Assembly (NCBI RefSeq): GCF_017916295.1
Contig: NZ_JAFMSS010000013.1
Span: 1-64,000, forward strand
DNA: 64,000 bases
DNA from: Rubellimicrobium arenae
GTDB taxonomy: Bacteria > Pseudomonadota > Alphaproteobacteria > Rhodobacterales > Rhodobacteraceae
Direction of reading: 5' to 3'
Position numbers and translations under genes: made by a program. The notes beneath the pieces are model-generated. The model ran no database searches, was not told where the DNA came from, and worked only from the letters and a program-made list of their open reading frames with translations. Positions 34,936 through 44,369 of the stretch are shown here, piece by piece (the first letter of the stretch is position 1; every line of letters begins with the position of its first letter).

Positions 34936-36384
34936 ATGAGACTCGTTAACCCGTCGCCCTCGTTGCACAATGAAGATCTTGCCCCCGCCCAGGAGCGCAA
35001 GTGGGGTGCATTCTCGATCTTCAATGTTTGGACCTCGGACGTGCATAGCCTTTGGGGCTATTATCTGGCCGCGAGCCTGTTCCTGCTGTGCGGCAGCTTC
35101 CTGAACTTCGTGATCGCGATCGGGTTCGGGTCGCTGGTGATCTTCATCCTCATGTCGATGGTCGGCATTGCAGGCGTGCGGACCGGCGTGCCGTTCCCGG
35201 TGCTGGCGCGTGCCTCGTTCGGCACCTTCGGGGCGAACATGCCGGCGCTGGTGCGCGCTGTGGTGGCCTGCTTCTGGTATGGAGCTCAGACGGCCGCCGC
35301 TTCGGGTGCGATCGTTGCCCTTCTGATACGCAGTCCGGGCATGCTCGAGTTCCACCAGTCGAGCCATCTGCTGGGCCACTCCACGCTCGAGGTGATCTGC
35401 TATGTCGTGGTCTGGGCGGCGCAGCTTCTCATCATCCAACGTGGAATGGAGACCGTCCGCAAGTTCCAGGACTGGGCGGGCCCCGCTGTCTGGATCATGA
35501 TGCTGATCTTGGCCGTCTATCTGGTCGCAAAGTCCGGCACGTTCTCGTTCGGCGCACAGATCCCACAGGATGTGCTGCTCCAGGCCACCTCTGCCGCGGG
35601 CGTTCCCGGCACGCCGGGTTCATTCGCCGCCCTGGCCGCCGTCGCGGCGACCTGGATCACCTATTTTGCGGCGCTCTACCTCAACTTCTGCGACTTCTCG
35701 CGCTACGCCACCTCCGAAAAGGCGCTCCGGACTGGCAACCTTTGGGGGCTGCCCATCAATCTGCTGGCCTTCTGCCTCGTGGCAGGGGTGACGACGGTCG
35801 CCGCCTACGAGGTCTATGGCGAGGTGCTTCTGCACCCCGAACAGATCTCAGCCAAGTTCGACTCGTGGTTCCTGGCGCTGCTGGCCGCGCTGACCTTCGC
35901 GGTCGCCACGCTCGGCATCAACGTCGTGGCGAACTTCGTCTCGCCCGCCTTCGACTTCGCGAACGTCTTTCCGCGCCAGATCGACTTCAAGCGCGGCGGC
36001 TACATCGCGGCTCTGATCGCGCTGGTGCTCTATCCCTGGGCGCCGTGGGAGACGGGGGCGGCCAGCTTCGTCAACTTCATCGGCTCCACCATGGGACCGA
36101 TCTTCGGGATCATGATGGTGGACTATTACCTCATCCGCCGTGGCAAACTCGACGTGAACGCGCTCTATCAGGAGAACGGCGAGTTCCGCTTCGATGGCGG
36201 CTGGCACAGGACCGCCCTGATCGCGTTCGGCGTGGGGATGGTCTTCTCCTCGATCCTGCCGACCTTCACCTCGATCCTGCCCTCGTGGTGGGGCATTTAC
36301 GGCTGGTTCTTTGGCGTAGCGATCGGGGGGGCCGTCTATTACGTGCTGCGCGCCGGCTCCGCAGCCCGGCCCCAGGTCGCCTGA
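34936..36384 (+). CDS. NCS1-family nucleobase/allantoin/hydantoin:cation symporter
   Basis: A 482-residue membrane protein with about twelve hydrophobic segments. It begins with the NCS1-type N-terminus (L-V-N-P-S-P-S-L-H-N-E-D-L-A-P) and has the helix-1 motif W-T-S-D-V-H-S-L-W-G-Y and the helix-3 motif R-A-S-F-G-T-F-G-A-N-M-P. The late N-F-V-S-P-A-F-D-F-A segment and D-Y-Y-L-I-R-R-G follow, as in PucI- and Mhp1-like carriers. Members import allantoin, uracil, cytosine or hydantoins with Na+ or H+. No purine or hydantoin catabolic gene is adjacent, so the substrate is undetermined. A clear terminator follows. Confidence 0.9.
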   Translation: MRLVNPSPSLHNEDLAPAQERKWGAFSIFNVWTSDVHSLWGYYLAASLFLLCGSFLNFVIAIGFGSLVIFILMSMVGIAGVRTGVPFPVLARASFGTFGANMPALVRAVVACFWYGAQTAAASGAIVALLIRSPGMLEFHQSSHLLGHSTLEVICYVVVWAAQLLIIQRGMETVRKFQDWAGPAVWIMMLILAVYLVAKSGTFSFGAQIPQDVLLQATSAAGVPGTPGSFAALAAVAATWITYFAALYLNFCDFSRYATSEKALRTGNLWGLPINLLAFCLVAGVTTVAAYEVYGEVLLHPEQISAKFDSWFLALLAALTFAVATLGINVVANFVSPAFDFANVFPRQIDFKRGGYIAALIALVLYPWAPWETGAASFVNFIGSTMGPIFGIMMVDYYLIRRGKLDVNALYQENGEFRFDGGWHRTALIAFGVGMVFSSILPTFTSILPSWWGIYGWFFGVAIGGAVYYVLRAGSAARPQVA

Positions 36385-36418
36385 GGCCCGGATCAGGCGA
36401 TTGAGCCGAAAACATCTC

Positions 36419-36447
36419 GACCCACCGCTCCCGCCGAGCGGTGGGTC
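36419..36447 (+). terminator. Intrinsic terminator after the NCS1 gene
   Basis: An 11-bp perfect stem (arms 36419-36429 and 36437-36447, core CCCACCGCT/AGCGGTGGG) with a seven-base loop lies 35 bases after the stop. It is followed by CTCTGC rather than a T-run. Confidence 0.75.
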
Positions 36448-36723
36448 CTCTGCGCCTCGACGGCGAAGCCCTGTGCCACCGTCAGGTCGGCAACATGGAC
36501 CTGGGATGATCGCAGCCGGTCATGCCTGACCCGCAGGTCGGGTGCATCTCTTGATCCTTGTCGTGGTAGTGCCGGCCCGGCGCCTGCTCGTCGCCATCGT
36601 CAGCGTTGGACCAGCGACGCCGACCGAGCCTCAGCAAGCCCTTGGAGCGGACTCGGGAGCATGATCTGGACGTCCCATGATGGGGGGCCATAACAGGGCG
36701 TCCCTTGCCGCACCGCAGAGCCC
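36448..36723. other. Convergent intergenic region between NCS1 and EamA genes
   Basis: About 275 bp between two convergent genes. Apart from the terminator at its left end I see no gene or second hairpin of note. Confidence 0.4.
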
Positions 36724-37641
36724 CTAACCCTCTTCGAAGGAGGGGTGAACGGGACCGGGGTCCGCCGTGGCATCCTGGCGCCGGCGCTTCTGGTCGAGCA
36801 GAACGGTGGCGGCGCCGCTTCCTGCAATGAGGGCGATCCCCGTCAGGGCTAAGGCATTGGGCAGCGTGCCCCAGACCACTAGGCCGGCCACGACGCCCCA
36901 TAGTGCAAAGCTGTAATAGAACGGAGCCACCGAAGCCGTCCGGCCGAGCCGATATGCCAGGAGAAGCCCGGTGTGCCCGAAGGTGACAAGCAGGGCGGCG
37001 ACGCCCAGGTAAGTCATGTGGCCGCCGCTCGGCGGCGTCCAGACCTCGACCGCAAGCGACATGATCCCCGCCGCAACGGTCATCAGGAGCATCGTCGCAA
37101 GGTTCACCACCGTGACCGGGATTCGGGTCGGCACGCTGCGTCCGGCGAGATCGCGCCCGGCCCCGAGCAGCGCCGCGCCAAAGGCCAGCAGAACGACGGG
37201 AGAAACCCCGGCGGCGCTGGGCTGCGCCACCATGAGGGCGCCGACGAACCCCACCAGCGCGAGGCCGAGGCGCGCCGCGCCCGTCCGTTCGCCCAGAAGC
37301 GCCGCTCCGACAACGACCAGAAGAGGTGTCGTCTGAAGGATGGCGATCACGTCGGCGATCGGCATGTGAGCCAGGGCCACGACGTAGCAGAGCGTACAGA
37401 GCGTCTCTCCGACAGCCCTCAACACGGCGCGGGGATCGAGAACACCGGGAAGGGTAGGCCACTCGCCCCGCAGCGTGACGAGGGCAGCACAGACGAGGCT
37501 GGCGACAATGCCGCGCAGAAAGAGCACCTCGAGGGGAGGCAGGTCCTCGGTGACGAGTTTCATGAAGCTGTCACCCACCACAAAGAAGGCGGTCGCAGCA
37601 AGCATGGCGGCCACGCCGCTCAGATCGGAGGTTCGGGACAT
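36724..37641 (-). CDS. EamA/DMT-family transporter
   Basis: A 305-residue protein with ten hydrophobic segments in two five-helix halves, the usual EamA layout. Typical features are F-F-V-V-G-D-S-F-M-K near the start, F-L-R-G-I-V-A-S in helix 2, and A-L-A-H-M-P-I-A-D-V-I-A-I-L-Q-T-T-P-L near 90-108. The second half ends in a basic tail. These transporters export amino acids or other metabolites; RhaT/RarD relatives import. The substrate is not predictable. The gene is monocistronic, with a hairpin-rich region just upstream of its start. Confidence 0.87.
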   Translation of the reverse strand: MSRTSDLSGVAAMLAATAFFVVGDSFMKLVTEDLPPLEVLFLRGIVASLVCAALVTLRGEWPTLPGVLDPRAVLRAVGETLCTLCYVVALAHMPIADVIAILQTTPLLVVVGAALLGERTGAARLGLALVGFVGALMVAQPSAAGVSPVVLLAFGAALLGAGRDLAGRSVPTRIPVTVVNLATMLLMTVAAGIMSLAVEVWTPPSGGHMTYLGVAALLVTFGHTGLLLAYRLGRTASVAPFYYSFALWGVVAGLVVWGTLPNALALTGIALIAGSGAATVLLDQKRRRQDATADPGPVHPSFEEG

Positions 37642-37677
37642 GAAGGCCGTTTAGCCCAAGCTGGATCCTGTTACCAC

Positions 37678-37695
37678 GAGCCCCTTCGGGGGCTC
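37678..37695. promoter_or_regulatory. Small hairpin with a TTCG tetraloop in the EamA leader region
   Basis: GAGCCCC (37678-37684) pairs with GGGGCTC (37689-37695) around TTCG, 37 bases upstream of the EamA start codon. It could be a leader element or a terminator remnant. Confidence 0.35.
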
Positions 37696-37748
37696 CGGCC
37701 TGTCCCGGATCCGATCGTCACATCCCATTGGTCCGCCGATCTGGTGAC

Positions 37749-37784
37749 GAAGGCTGCCGGGGGCGTTGGCCCCTGGCAGCCTTC
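37749..37784. terminator. Orphan 16-bp hairpin
   Basis: Arms 37749-37764 and 37769-37784 pair over 16 bp with one G-U, closed by GTTG. The strength is that of an intrinsic terminator, but no gene ends next to it on either strand. It may be the leftover terminator of a deleted gene or a leader structure for the EamA gene. Confidence 0.4.
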
Positions 37785-38658
37785 AGGGATCCTGTGTGTG
37801 CAGCAGGGGTCCGATGCGACCGTGGCACAGGCCTGTGGCATGGGGAACTGATCAGAGGGCGTAGTCGGGTCCGCTTGACGACGAAGCGAGCAGTTGTCCG
37901 CTCATCGCGATCGGCCAAGGCTGATGACCGGCGGCAGTGCCATGACAAGCCTGGACCGGGCAGGTTCCGTGATTCGGCGGGAGGAGGTTCCAAGGTCCGG
38001 CCCATGATCAACCCGAGCCTGCGGCTCGACTCTCCCACCAACGAGTTTCGCCGCCCTGAAAGCCTGACTCGGGATGGGGCGATCGCCTTGCGGCAGTCGG
38101 AACGCTCTTGGGAGCTGGCAATCGGCGCGCTCGCTGTTCTCGGCGAGCAGGACTCGATCAAAGGCCCCGAGCATTCCCTCAAGCAGTGCCGCTTTCGCAT
38201 TTGCAGCGGGGCCACCCGCAGGAGCAGCGAAAGGGGAGGGAACGGGTCTGTGCTTGGCCTGCAACCCTCGGGGAGACGTTGGACGTCCGGGCCCCTTATC
38301 GACGAGGGCGATGTGAACGCAGCGGGAGCTCCGGCGGCACATGCCGCGTCTGACGTGGTTTGCCTCTGTGCGGCATTCCTGCCTGGCGTGGAAGTGGACC
38401 GGAGCGAAGGACGAGAATGTTGGACCAGCCGATGATCGGCCGGCGCCGAGTGTGTCATCGGCCGACTACGGCTAACTGTCGGCCCTTGCGACCGAACCTC
38501 GCGCGGTCTCGGCGCGCTTCGCCCATGGAACGTGGCGATAATATGGCGCAGGCGCTGAGATCGAATGCCGCTGCCGAGCCTGTCTTGTTAACCTTTGGCG
38601 CCGATCCGATCCACCTCGGCCTGATCCTGCAAGGAGTGCTCGGCCATTCCACGCCTGA

Positions 38659-38676
38659 GCACATAAATACATGTGC
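38659..38676. promoter_or_regulatory. 18-bp dyad upstream of the VPLPA-protein gene
   Basis: GCACAT (38659-38664) and ATGTGC (38671-38676) flank the AT-rich AAATAC. It sits in a low-GC patch about 120 bp before the gene, suggesting an operator near the promoter. No regulator is assigned. Confidence 0.35.
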
Positions 38677-38797
38677 GGGAATTACCTTGATTGCGCCGCA
38701 AAGCCGCCACCCGCGCCCTTCATGGCCCGCCTCGCTGAACCGTTCCAGCAACGGAAACGAGCGGATCAAAGAAAATAACAATCAAGGAAGGGACAAG

Positions 38798-39376
38798 ATG
38801 CTGAAAGGACTTTGCGCAGTGAGCCTGGCGGCCGCTCTGGCGTTTCTGCCGCTCATGGCCTCGGCCGTGACGCTAAGCGATACCAACTCGATCGTGGTCG
38901 GCCAGTCGGTCGACCTCCGCCAGGACAGCGCCTGGCACTGGGACGCAAACTTCTCGCCCAAGGAGGCGGGGGCAACCTACACGTTCTTCTTCCACAACTC
39001 GGGCCGAAGGACGCGAACGCTGGACTTCGTGGCCAACGTCCGCCAACTCAGCGCCTACTTCAAGAACGGCGTGACCATCGCGTTCGATACCTACAAACTC
39101 TCGGCCAAGTCCACGGACCGCCAGAAGGGCCTCAGCACCGACGAGATGAACTACCTGACCTTCGCGGCCAACGAGACCAAGACGCTCACGATCACGTTCG
39201 GCTCCGTGGTCCGCTACTCTGGAACGACGGCCACCAACGCCATGGCCAACATCAACTTCGATGCCATCACGCCTTCGGCTTTCGCGCCCGACCCCGTGCC
39301 GCTGCCGGCCAGCAGCGGCCTGCTCGGCCTGGGGCTCATCGGCTTGATCGGGCTGCGCGGGCGTAGGCGGGCCTAA
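38798..39376 (+). CDS. Secreted protein with VPLPA-type C-terminal sorting signal
   Basis: A 192-residue protein; AAGGAAGGGA lies just before the ATG. The signal peptide ends near M-A-S-A (about 23). The mature part is a predicted beta-sandwich with many Thr/Asn/Phe residues and no Cys. The C-terminus has P-V-P-L-P-A-S-S, then a Leu/Gly/Ile hydrophobic helix of about 17 residues, then R-G-R-R-R-A. This is the tripartite VPLPA-CTERM (exosortase-type) signal frequent in Rhodobacterales, by which proteins are processed and retained at the cell surface or exported with exopolysaccharide. No exosortase gene is in the window. Function of the body is unknown. Confidence 0.85.
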   Translation: MLKGLCAVSLAAALAFLPLMASAVTLSDTNSIVVGQSVDLRQDSAWHWDANFSPKEAGATYTFFFHNSGRRTRTLDFVANVRQLSAYFKNGVTIAFDTYKLSAKSTDRQKGLSTDEMNYLTFAANETKTLTITFGSVVRYSGTTATNAMANINFDAITPSAFAPDPVPLPASSGLLGLGLIGLIGLRGRRRA

Positions 39377-39918
39377 GCCGGCCGGCGGAACCGGGACGTT
39401 CAGCTCCCATGGGGCGGGCTTCCTGCCTGGGAAGTCAAAACGGGTCCTGCCGCCCCCGACAGCCATCGAGCGCCGCACCCGCCGCCGTGCGGCGCCGTTC
39501 ATCATGGGCTCACGGACTGCGGCAAGGCTGTCGTGACCGCGTGCCCGGAACTGCGAGAGTTCTTGGCGACTGGTGCGACGTCGTTCCCCGAGGTCGCGTT
39601 TGACCGGTGTGGCCTCGCCGGTCAAAGCTTGCGGGCAGATGCGGGAACGACCGCGCCGACAACTCCAGATCGATCCCGGTCAGGCAAAGGCCGAAGAGGA
39701 TCGGCACTCGACGCATGAAACCGCCCAGATGCAGCGCCGTGCCATATAAGCCGATGCTGGGATCGCTGATTTCTGATACGATCTGCCCACGAACATAGCC
39801 AACTGCGAACAACCTTTGCCGGGCCTGTGGAGGAGCAGGCCTGCCCGAGGATACATGTCCATCTTCTCTCAAGGGGGTGGGTGGGGGCTCCTCCGTGTTC
39901 CGAGGGAGGATCGTTAGC
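39377..39918. other. Intergenic region, no supported gene
   Basis: About 540 bp. Frames on the minus strand near 39.5-39.8 kb are open but have no start signal or family motif. The GGGAGGA at 39904-39910 is the ribosome-binding site of the next gene. Confidence 0.4.
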
Positions 39919-40653
39919 GTGTCGACTGATGACCAAGGAGCCGGAGCCGGGGGCTTTCCCGGCCTGAGTTTGACCACGGGTCGGCTGCCTGTCGGGCCCG
40001 TGGTCGTTGTCCCGTTCCAGTCCCGCTTTCTACGGGCCGTCGCGGCCCGCATGTCGGGGCCCGGGGGCTACTACAACCTCGGCAATGCTGTCGGACTCGC
40101 GGGTGGGCTCGCGCTCGCGACCTGGAACGCCACCGGGGTCACCGGCGCGGCCACGGCGGCGGCGGGCTACGTCGCGGGAAGCGGCAGCGCCCTGGCGCTC
40201 ACGGGGGCCACGCTCGTCTTCTTCTGGAGCGGCGAGGTCTACCACCGTGCGTGGGCCGATCCATCTCGGCCGGATGCGGACCTGAATCGGCAGGGCGACC
40301 TCCTGTCCGCTGTCGGCGCCGTGGCCTTGGGCATCTCGCTCGCGCTCCTGGGCTTGCCGCTTCTGGCCGTCACGGCGGGCCTTCTTCATGCGTTGGGCAA
40401 GCTCGGCAGCGCACTGCACGGTCCTGGAACTTCGGCCTTCGGCTGGCCCAGTCGCTGGCCCGATCCATTCCGCAGTCTGGTTCTCTTGAGTCGAGGGCCG
40501 GCCACGCTCGTGGCAGCCTTGGCTTTGGCCACTGGTCTATCGGGCTCGGCATCCGGAGCGATGATGTCGGCGCTCCTTGGTCCGGGGGTTCTGCTTCTTT
40601 GCAACCTTCTCTGGGCCAAGGCCGACCTTCTGCTCTTCCGGCCTGCGGGCTGA
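39919..40653 (+). CDS. Multi-helix membrane protein of unknown function
   Basis: The GTG at 39919 is chosen because GGGAGGA lies eight bases before it; this gives 244 residues. After a hydrophilic N-terminal 45 residues there are about six hydrophobic segments. One contains F-F-W-S-G-E-V-Y-H-R-A-W, with charged residues at the membrane edge. Between helices are short loops such as S-R-P-D-A-D-L-N-R-Q-G-D. I do not recognise a family. The gene is isolated. Coding character is supported by the ribosome-binding site, codon bias and the regular helix pattern. Confidence 0.65.
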   Translation: MSTDDQGAGAGGFPGLSLTTGRLPVGPVVVVPFQSRFLRAVAARMSGPGGYYNLGNAVGLAGGLALATWNATGVTGAATAAAGYVAGSGSALALTGATLVFFWSGEVYHRAWADPSRPDADLNRQGDLLSAVGAVALGISLALLGLPLLAVTAGLLHALGKLGSALHGPGTSAFGWPSRWPDPFRSLVLLSRGPATLVAALALATGLSGSASGAMMSALLGPGVLLLCNLLWAKADLLLFRPAG

Positions 40654-41377
40654 CTGAGGCAGGAGCCGGAACGATCCGGGTCAGGTCCGTGAGTGGCGCT
40701 CCGCTGGGTTGGAGCGGAAGATACGTCGGGATGCCCCTGTCGATGACGACGGGCCAGGGTGACCGCCATACGTTTGCCGGGCCAGAAGCTGGATGGACCG
40801 GCCCCCCGTTCCGTCCCGTACTCGCGAATGCGCGCCACCCTCGGCCCGCCTCGGTTGGTCCGTTACCCGGTCAAGATGCTGTGCAGATGAACTGTCATGG
40901 CTCCGGGATGGCCGATGTCGGGAAGGCCTGCCTTTTCCGGATAGCCTGAATCCCCTGTGGGGAGAAGCTTTGGGGGCCGTCCCGCTGACGCGAAGGATAT
41001 CGATGCCCATTGCGAGTGTCGCCGAGTTCCCTTGGCACTTCGGGCCCCTGCACCCTGATATGCTGGGCCAACCCGGCGGCCTTCCCGCGTGACGGGGCTC
41101 CTCCTCTCGGCAGCCGTCTTCATGGATCGGGCCGGGCCGCAGCGTCGCCACGCGTGCAATGAATGGAGGAACCCTCTCACGGGCCGGCGTCGTCTGCTCT
41201 GCACAGGGACCGTAAGACAGGTACTCTTGGCGCATCATTGCAGGAGCAGAGACCCATCGGGGAGCAGTCCTGCCATTAACTCAGAGTTTTGCTTCCCGGA
41301 TAACCCGGCTGAGTGCAGTCGGTCGCTGCACATATCTGCAGAAGGAAAGAGCCGTATCCGCGGTCAAGGGAGGATGG
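40654..41377. other. Intergenic region before the phytase pseudogene
   Basis: About 720 bp without a convincing gene. The last 60 bp, with GGGAGG at 41368-41373, look like the leader of the phytase gene. No repeats seen. Confidence 0.4.
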
Positions 41378-42691
41378 ATGCAGGTGTGGTAGCGGGCCTT
41401 GCCCGGTAAGGGCGCGGCACTCGCGCTTGACGCGGCCTTTCTGGGGCTGGCGCCGATGGCGGGGATGGCGCAGGATTGGACCGTCAAGGGCGTCCTGGGG
41501 AGCGTCCAGACGCCCGTCCTGACCGAAGAAGATGCCGACGCGGACGCCGACGATCCGGCCCGTAGCTTTTCGTCGCCGGCGTGAAGAACGGCGGAGTCCG
41601 TGTCTTCGGGCTCGACGGAACTCTCAGGCAGACGCTCTTGCCGGTCGAGGATTCCCGTATCAACAACGTGGATCTTGTCTATGACGTGCCGATGACGGAC
41701 GGCTCCGTGGCCGACCTGGTGATTGGAGCCGACCGCGGGCTCGACATCATCCGCTTCTACCGGATCGACCCCGCGGTCACCGAGCCCCTGACCGAGATCA
41801 CGGATCTGGCTGCGACCCCGGAGGTTTCCGAGGCGGCAGGGCGATGACGGCGGGGCAGACCTGGACAACCCCGTCGAGGACCAGTCCACGGTCTACGGGC
41901 TTGCAGCTTGGCATGACCGGGCTACGGATGCCGTCTGGATCGTCGGCAGTCAGCGCCACGAATCCCGACTGCGGTTCTTCAAGCTGGTCGCTGGACCTGA
42001 CGGCGTCACGGCCGTTCTCGACCATGCGTTCCAGGCTCCCGTGGAGCACAAGGGCCAGAACTTGCGTCAGGAGGACGACGACATCGTCGAAGCCGACTGG
42101 AGCCCACAGTTCGAGGGCATCGTGATCGACCGCGCCACAGGCACCGTATATGCCGGGCAGGAGGATGTGGGGATCTGGTCCGGCCCCGTCGCCGGCGGCG
42201 ATCTCCAACTCGCCTACGAGACACGCGGCTCGCGCATGAGCTATGTCTGGAACCCCGAGAGCGTCATCACGCGCGATGTCGAGGGGCTGACCATCTACTA
42301 CGCCGCGGACGGGACGCGCTATCTTCTCGCCTCCAGCCAGGGCAGCGCCCATGGCGAGGTGCCCGCCTTCCAGACTCCGCCCTACGGCGACAGCTTTGTC
42401 GTCTTCGAGGTCGGCGGGGGCGGCCTGGACCTCAAGGGCGCCTTCCGTGTCGAGACCTCGGGCGACATGGACGCCGTGCAGGAGAGCGATGGCGCCGACG
42501 TGATCTCCGTGGCGCTGCCCGGGTTCCCGAGTGGGGTCTTCATCACCCAGGACGGCTATGCGGGCGACCTCGACGACCTCAGTGGTGAGACCGCCTCGAC
42601 GGGCTTCAAGTACGTGGACTGGTCCGCCATCGCGCAAAGCTTCGACCCGCCCTTGAAGGTCACGCCGGAAGGCTGGGACCCCCGGAGCTGA
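41378..42691 (+). pseudogene. Beta-propeller phytase, inactivated by a nonsense codon and two frameshifts
   Basis: Reading frames joined from 41378 match a secreted 3-phytase (beta-propeller class): D-W-T-V-K-G-x-L-x-S-V-Q-T-P-V, then V-K-N-G-G-V-R-V-F-G-L-D-G, R-I-N-N-V-D-L-V-Y-D-V-P, D-N-P-V-E-D-Q-S-T-V-Y-G-L, and in the last part E-D-V-G-I-W and G-L-T-I-Y-Y-A. The ATG after GGGAGG meets an in-frame TAG at 41390. At about 41565-41580 a small deletion removes residues after D-D-P-A and shifts the frame; at about 41835-41845 the frame shifts back. Phytases release phosphate from phytate outside the cell. From 42041 to 42691 the frame is intact (217 codons). Sequencing error could explain single shifts, but three lesions favour a real pseudogene. 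Confidence 0.82.
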
Positions 42692-42761
42692 GGCGGAGGC
42701 GCCGCCCGGCCACCCATTCAGGGCCGGACGGCATCCCATCGAGCGGAGAGGAGGCCGCAAC

Positions 42762-44305
42762 ATGGAAGCAGCGAGCGATCTACGTCTGACGCCGGGCGGG
42801 GTGGACCGCATCCCTTGGCACATGCGCCTGCGCTACCGGATGCGCGTCGCAAGCCGCGAGCCCACGACCCTCATCGGGCTTCTGCTGGCCGCGCTCTTTG
42901 CCGTCCTCATCGTGGTTCCCATCGTTTCGATCCTGCTCGACGCCGTCCAGACGCAGTTCGGAGACGAGAGACGCACGGCCACGGACGTGGGCGGCTGGAC
43001 CGGCTACTACCTGCACCGGACCTTTGCCGCGCCCGTGGCGCGGGATCTGTTCTGGGAGCCGCTCCTCAACACGATCACGGTCGCTCTGGGCGCCATCGCG
43101 GTGGCCGTCGTCCTGGGCACGAGCCTCGCCTGGCTGGTCACCCGAACCGACATGTGGGGCCGGCGCTGGTTCGCCACCGCCCTGATCGTTCCCTACATGC
43201 TGCCCGCCTGGACCTTCGCGCTGGCCTGGACGACGATCTTCAAGAACCGCACCGTGGGCGGCGGGCAGGGGTGGCTCGAGGCGCTGGGCGTCTCGCCGCC
43301 GGACTGGCTTGCCTATGGCCGTGTGCCGATCGTCATCATCCTGGCGCTGCACTACACGCCCTTCGTCGTCCTCCTGTTCGGGAGCGCGCTCCGCCGCTTC
43401 GACAGCCAGCTCGAGGACTCCGCCCGCATCCTCGGGGCCGGGAGCGGACGCATCGCCTGGGCCATCATCCTGCCGCTCATGCGCCCCGCGCTCCTTTCGA
43501 GCACCATCCTGATCTTTGCCAAGTGCCTGGGCGAGTTCGGCGTGCCGTATGTCCTCGGCCTGCCGGTCAACTTCGACCTGCTGTCGACATCGCTCTACCA
43601 GAGCATCGCGTCGCGGCAGACCGGCGTGGCCGGGGTCCTGGCGGCGGTCATCATGGCCATTGGCATCCTGTCCTTGCTGGTGGACGCCCTCCTCGTCCGC
43701 GAGGCCAGGCGCTTCGTCACCGTGGGCTCCAAGGGCTCCATGAACAGGTTGAGCCGGCTCGGGCGGATGCGGCCGGTGGCGACCGGGTTCTGCGGCCTGG
43801 TGTTCCTCGTCAGCGTCGGCCTGCCGGTGCTGACGCTGGCCCTGTCCACGGTCATGCGGGTGCCCGGACGTTTCGCCTGGAGCAACTTCACGCTCGACTA
43901 CTGGGTCGGCACGGACCTCGAGACACTCGCGCTGCGGCGCGGGATCCTGCTCACGCCCGACCTCTGGGAGGCGGCCTGGAACACGCTCCGCATCGTGGGC
44001 CTCGGCGTCTCTGACCTCTGGGCTCCTGGGGCGCCTCGTGGGCGATGTGGTCGTGCGGACGCCGCTCCGGCCCCTGTCAATCTTCCTCCGGCAGGTGACG
44101 TTCTTCCCTTGCCTGGTACCCGGCATCGCCTTTGCCGCGGCCGACTTCGCGCTCTTCACCGTCCCGCACGGGCCGCTCCCGGCGCTGTATGGGACGGTCG
44201 CCATCCTGATCCTCGCCTTGATCGCCGATCAGATGCCGTATGCCTCCCGGGCGGGCATCTCGGCCATGATGCAGCTCGGCAAAGAACCCGACGAGGAGGC
44301 GCCGT
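42762..44305 (+). pseudogene. Two-domain ABC permease (AfuB/PhnU-type), frameshifted and truncated
   Basis: The first 410 codons encode a tandem permease of the iron(III)/2-aminoethylphosphonate class: N-terminal membrane segment near 40-60, first inner-membrane domain with E-D-S-A-R-I-L-G-A-G-S-G-R-I (about 220-235) as coupling loop, and the start of the second domain. At about 44005-44012 (codons L-G-V-S-D-L-W) a frameshift occurs; the true sequence continues in another frame (L-L-G-R-L-V-G-D-V-V-V-R-T, F-L-R-Q-V-T-F, P-G-I-A-F-A-A) and stops resembling the family after Q-L-G-K-E-P-D-E-E-A, near 44305. The final part of the second domain is gone. Beyond that point lies an unrelated fragment, indicating a deletion junction. 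Confidence 0.8.
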
Positions 44306-44369
44306 CGACTGCACTGCCGAACGGTTCATGCCAAATCCGCGACCGGGCGGCTCCGCTGCCTCCCTCTGG

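Larger units (their letters stand above)
37642..38797. other. 1.15-kb intergenic region with hairpins and a dyad, no gene
   Basis: The gap lies between the divergent EamA and VPLPA-protein genes. Two strong hairpins (37678-37695 and 37749-37784) lie close to the EamA side and an 18-bp dyad (38659-38676) near the other. Open frames on both strands between 37.7 and 38.5 kb lack start signals and family motifs. Confidence 0.45.

Noticed and set aside
37728..38435. 235-codon open frame in the gap after the EamA gene
   Set aside because: Begins without a ribosome-binding site, contains a strong terminator-like hairpin, and has no recognisable motif.
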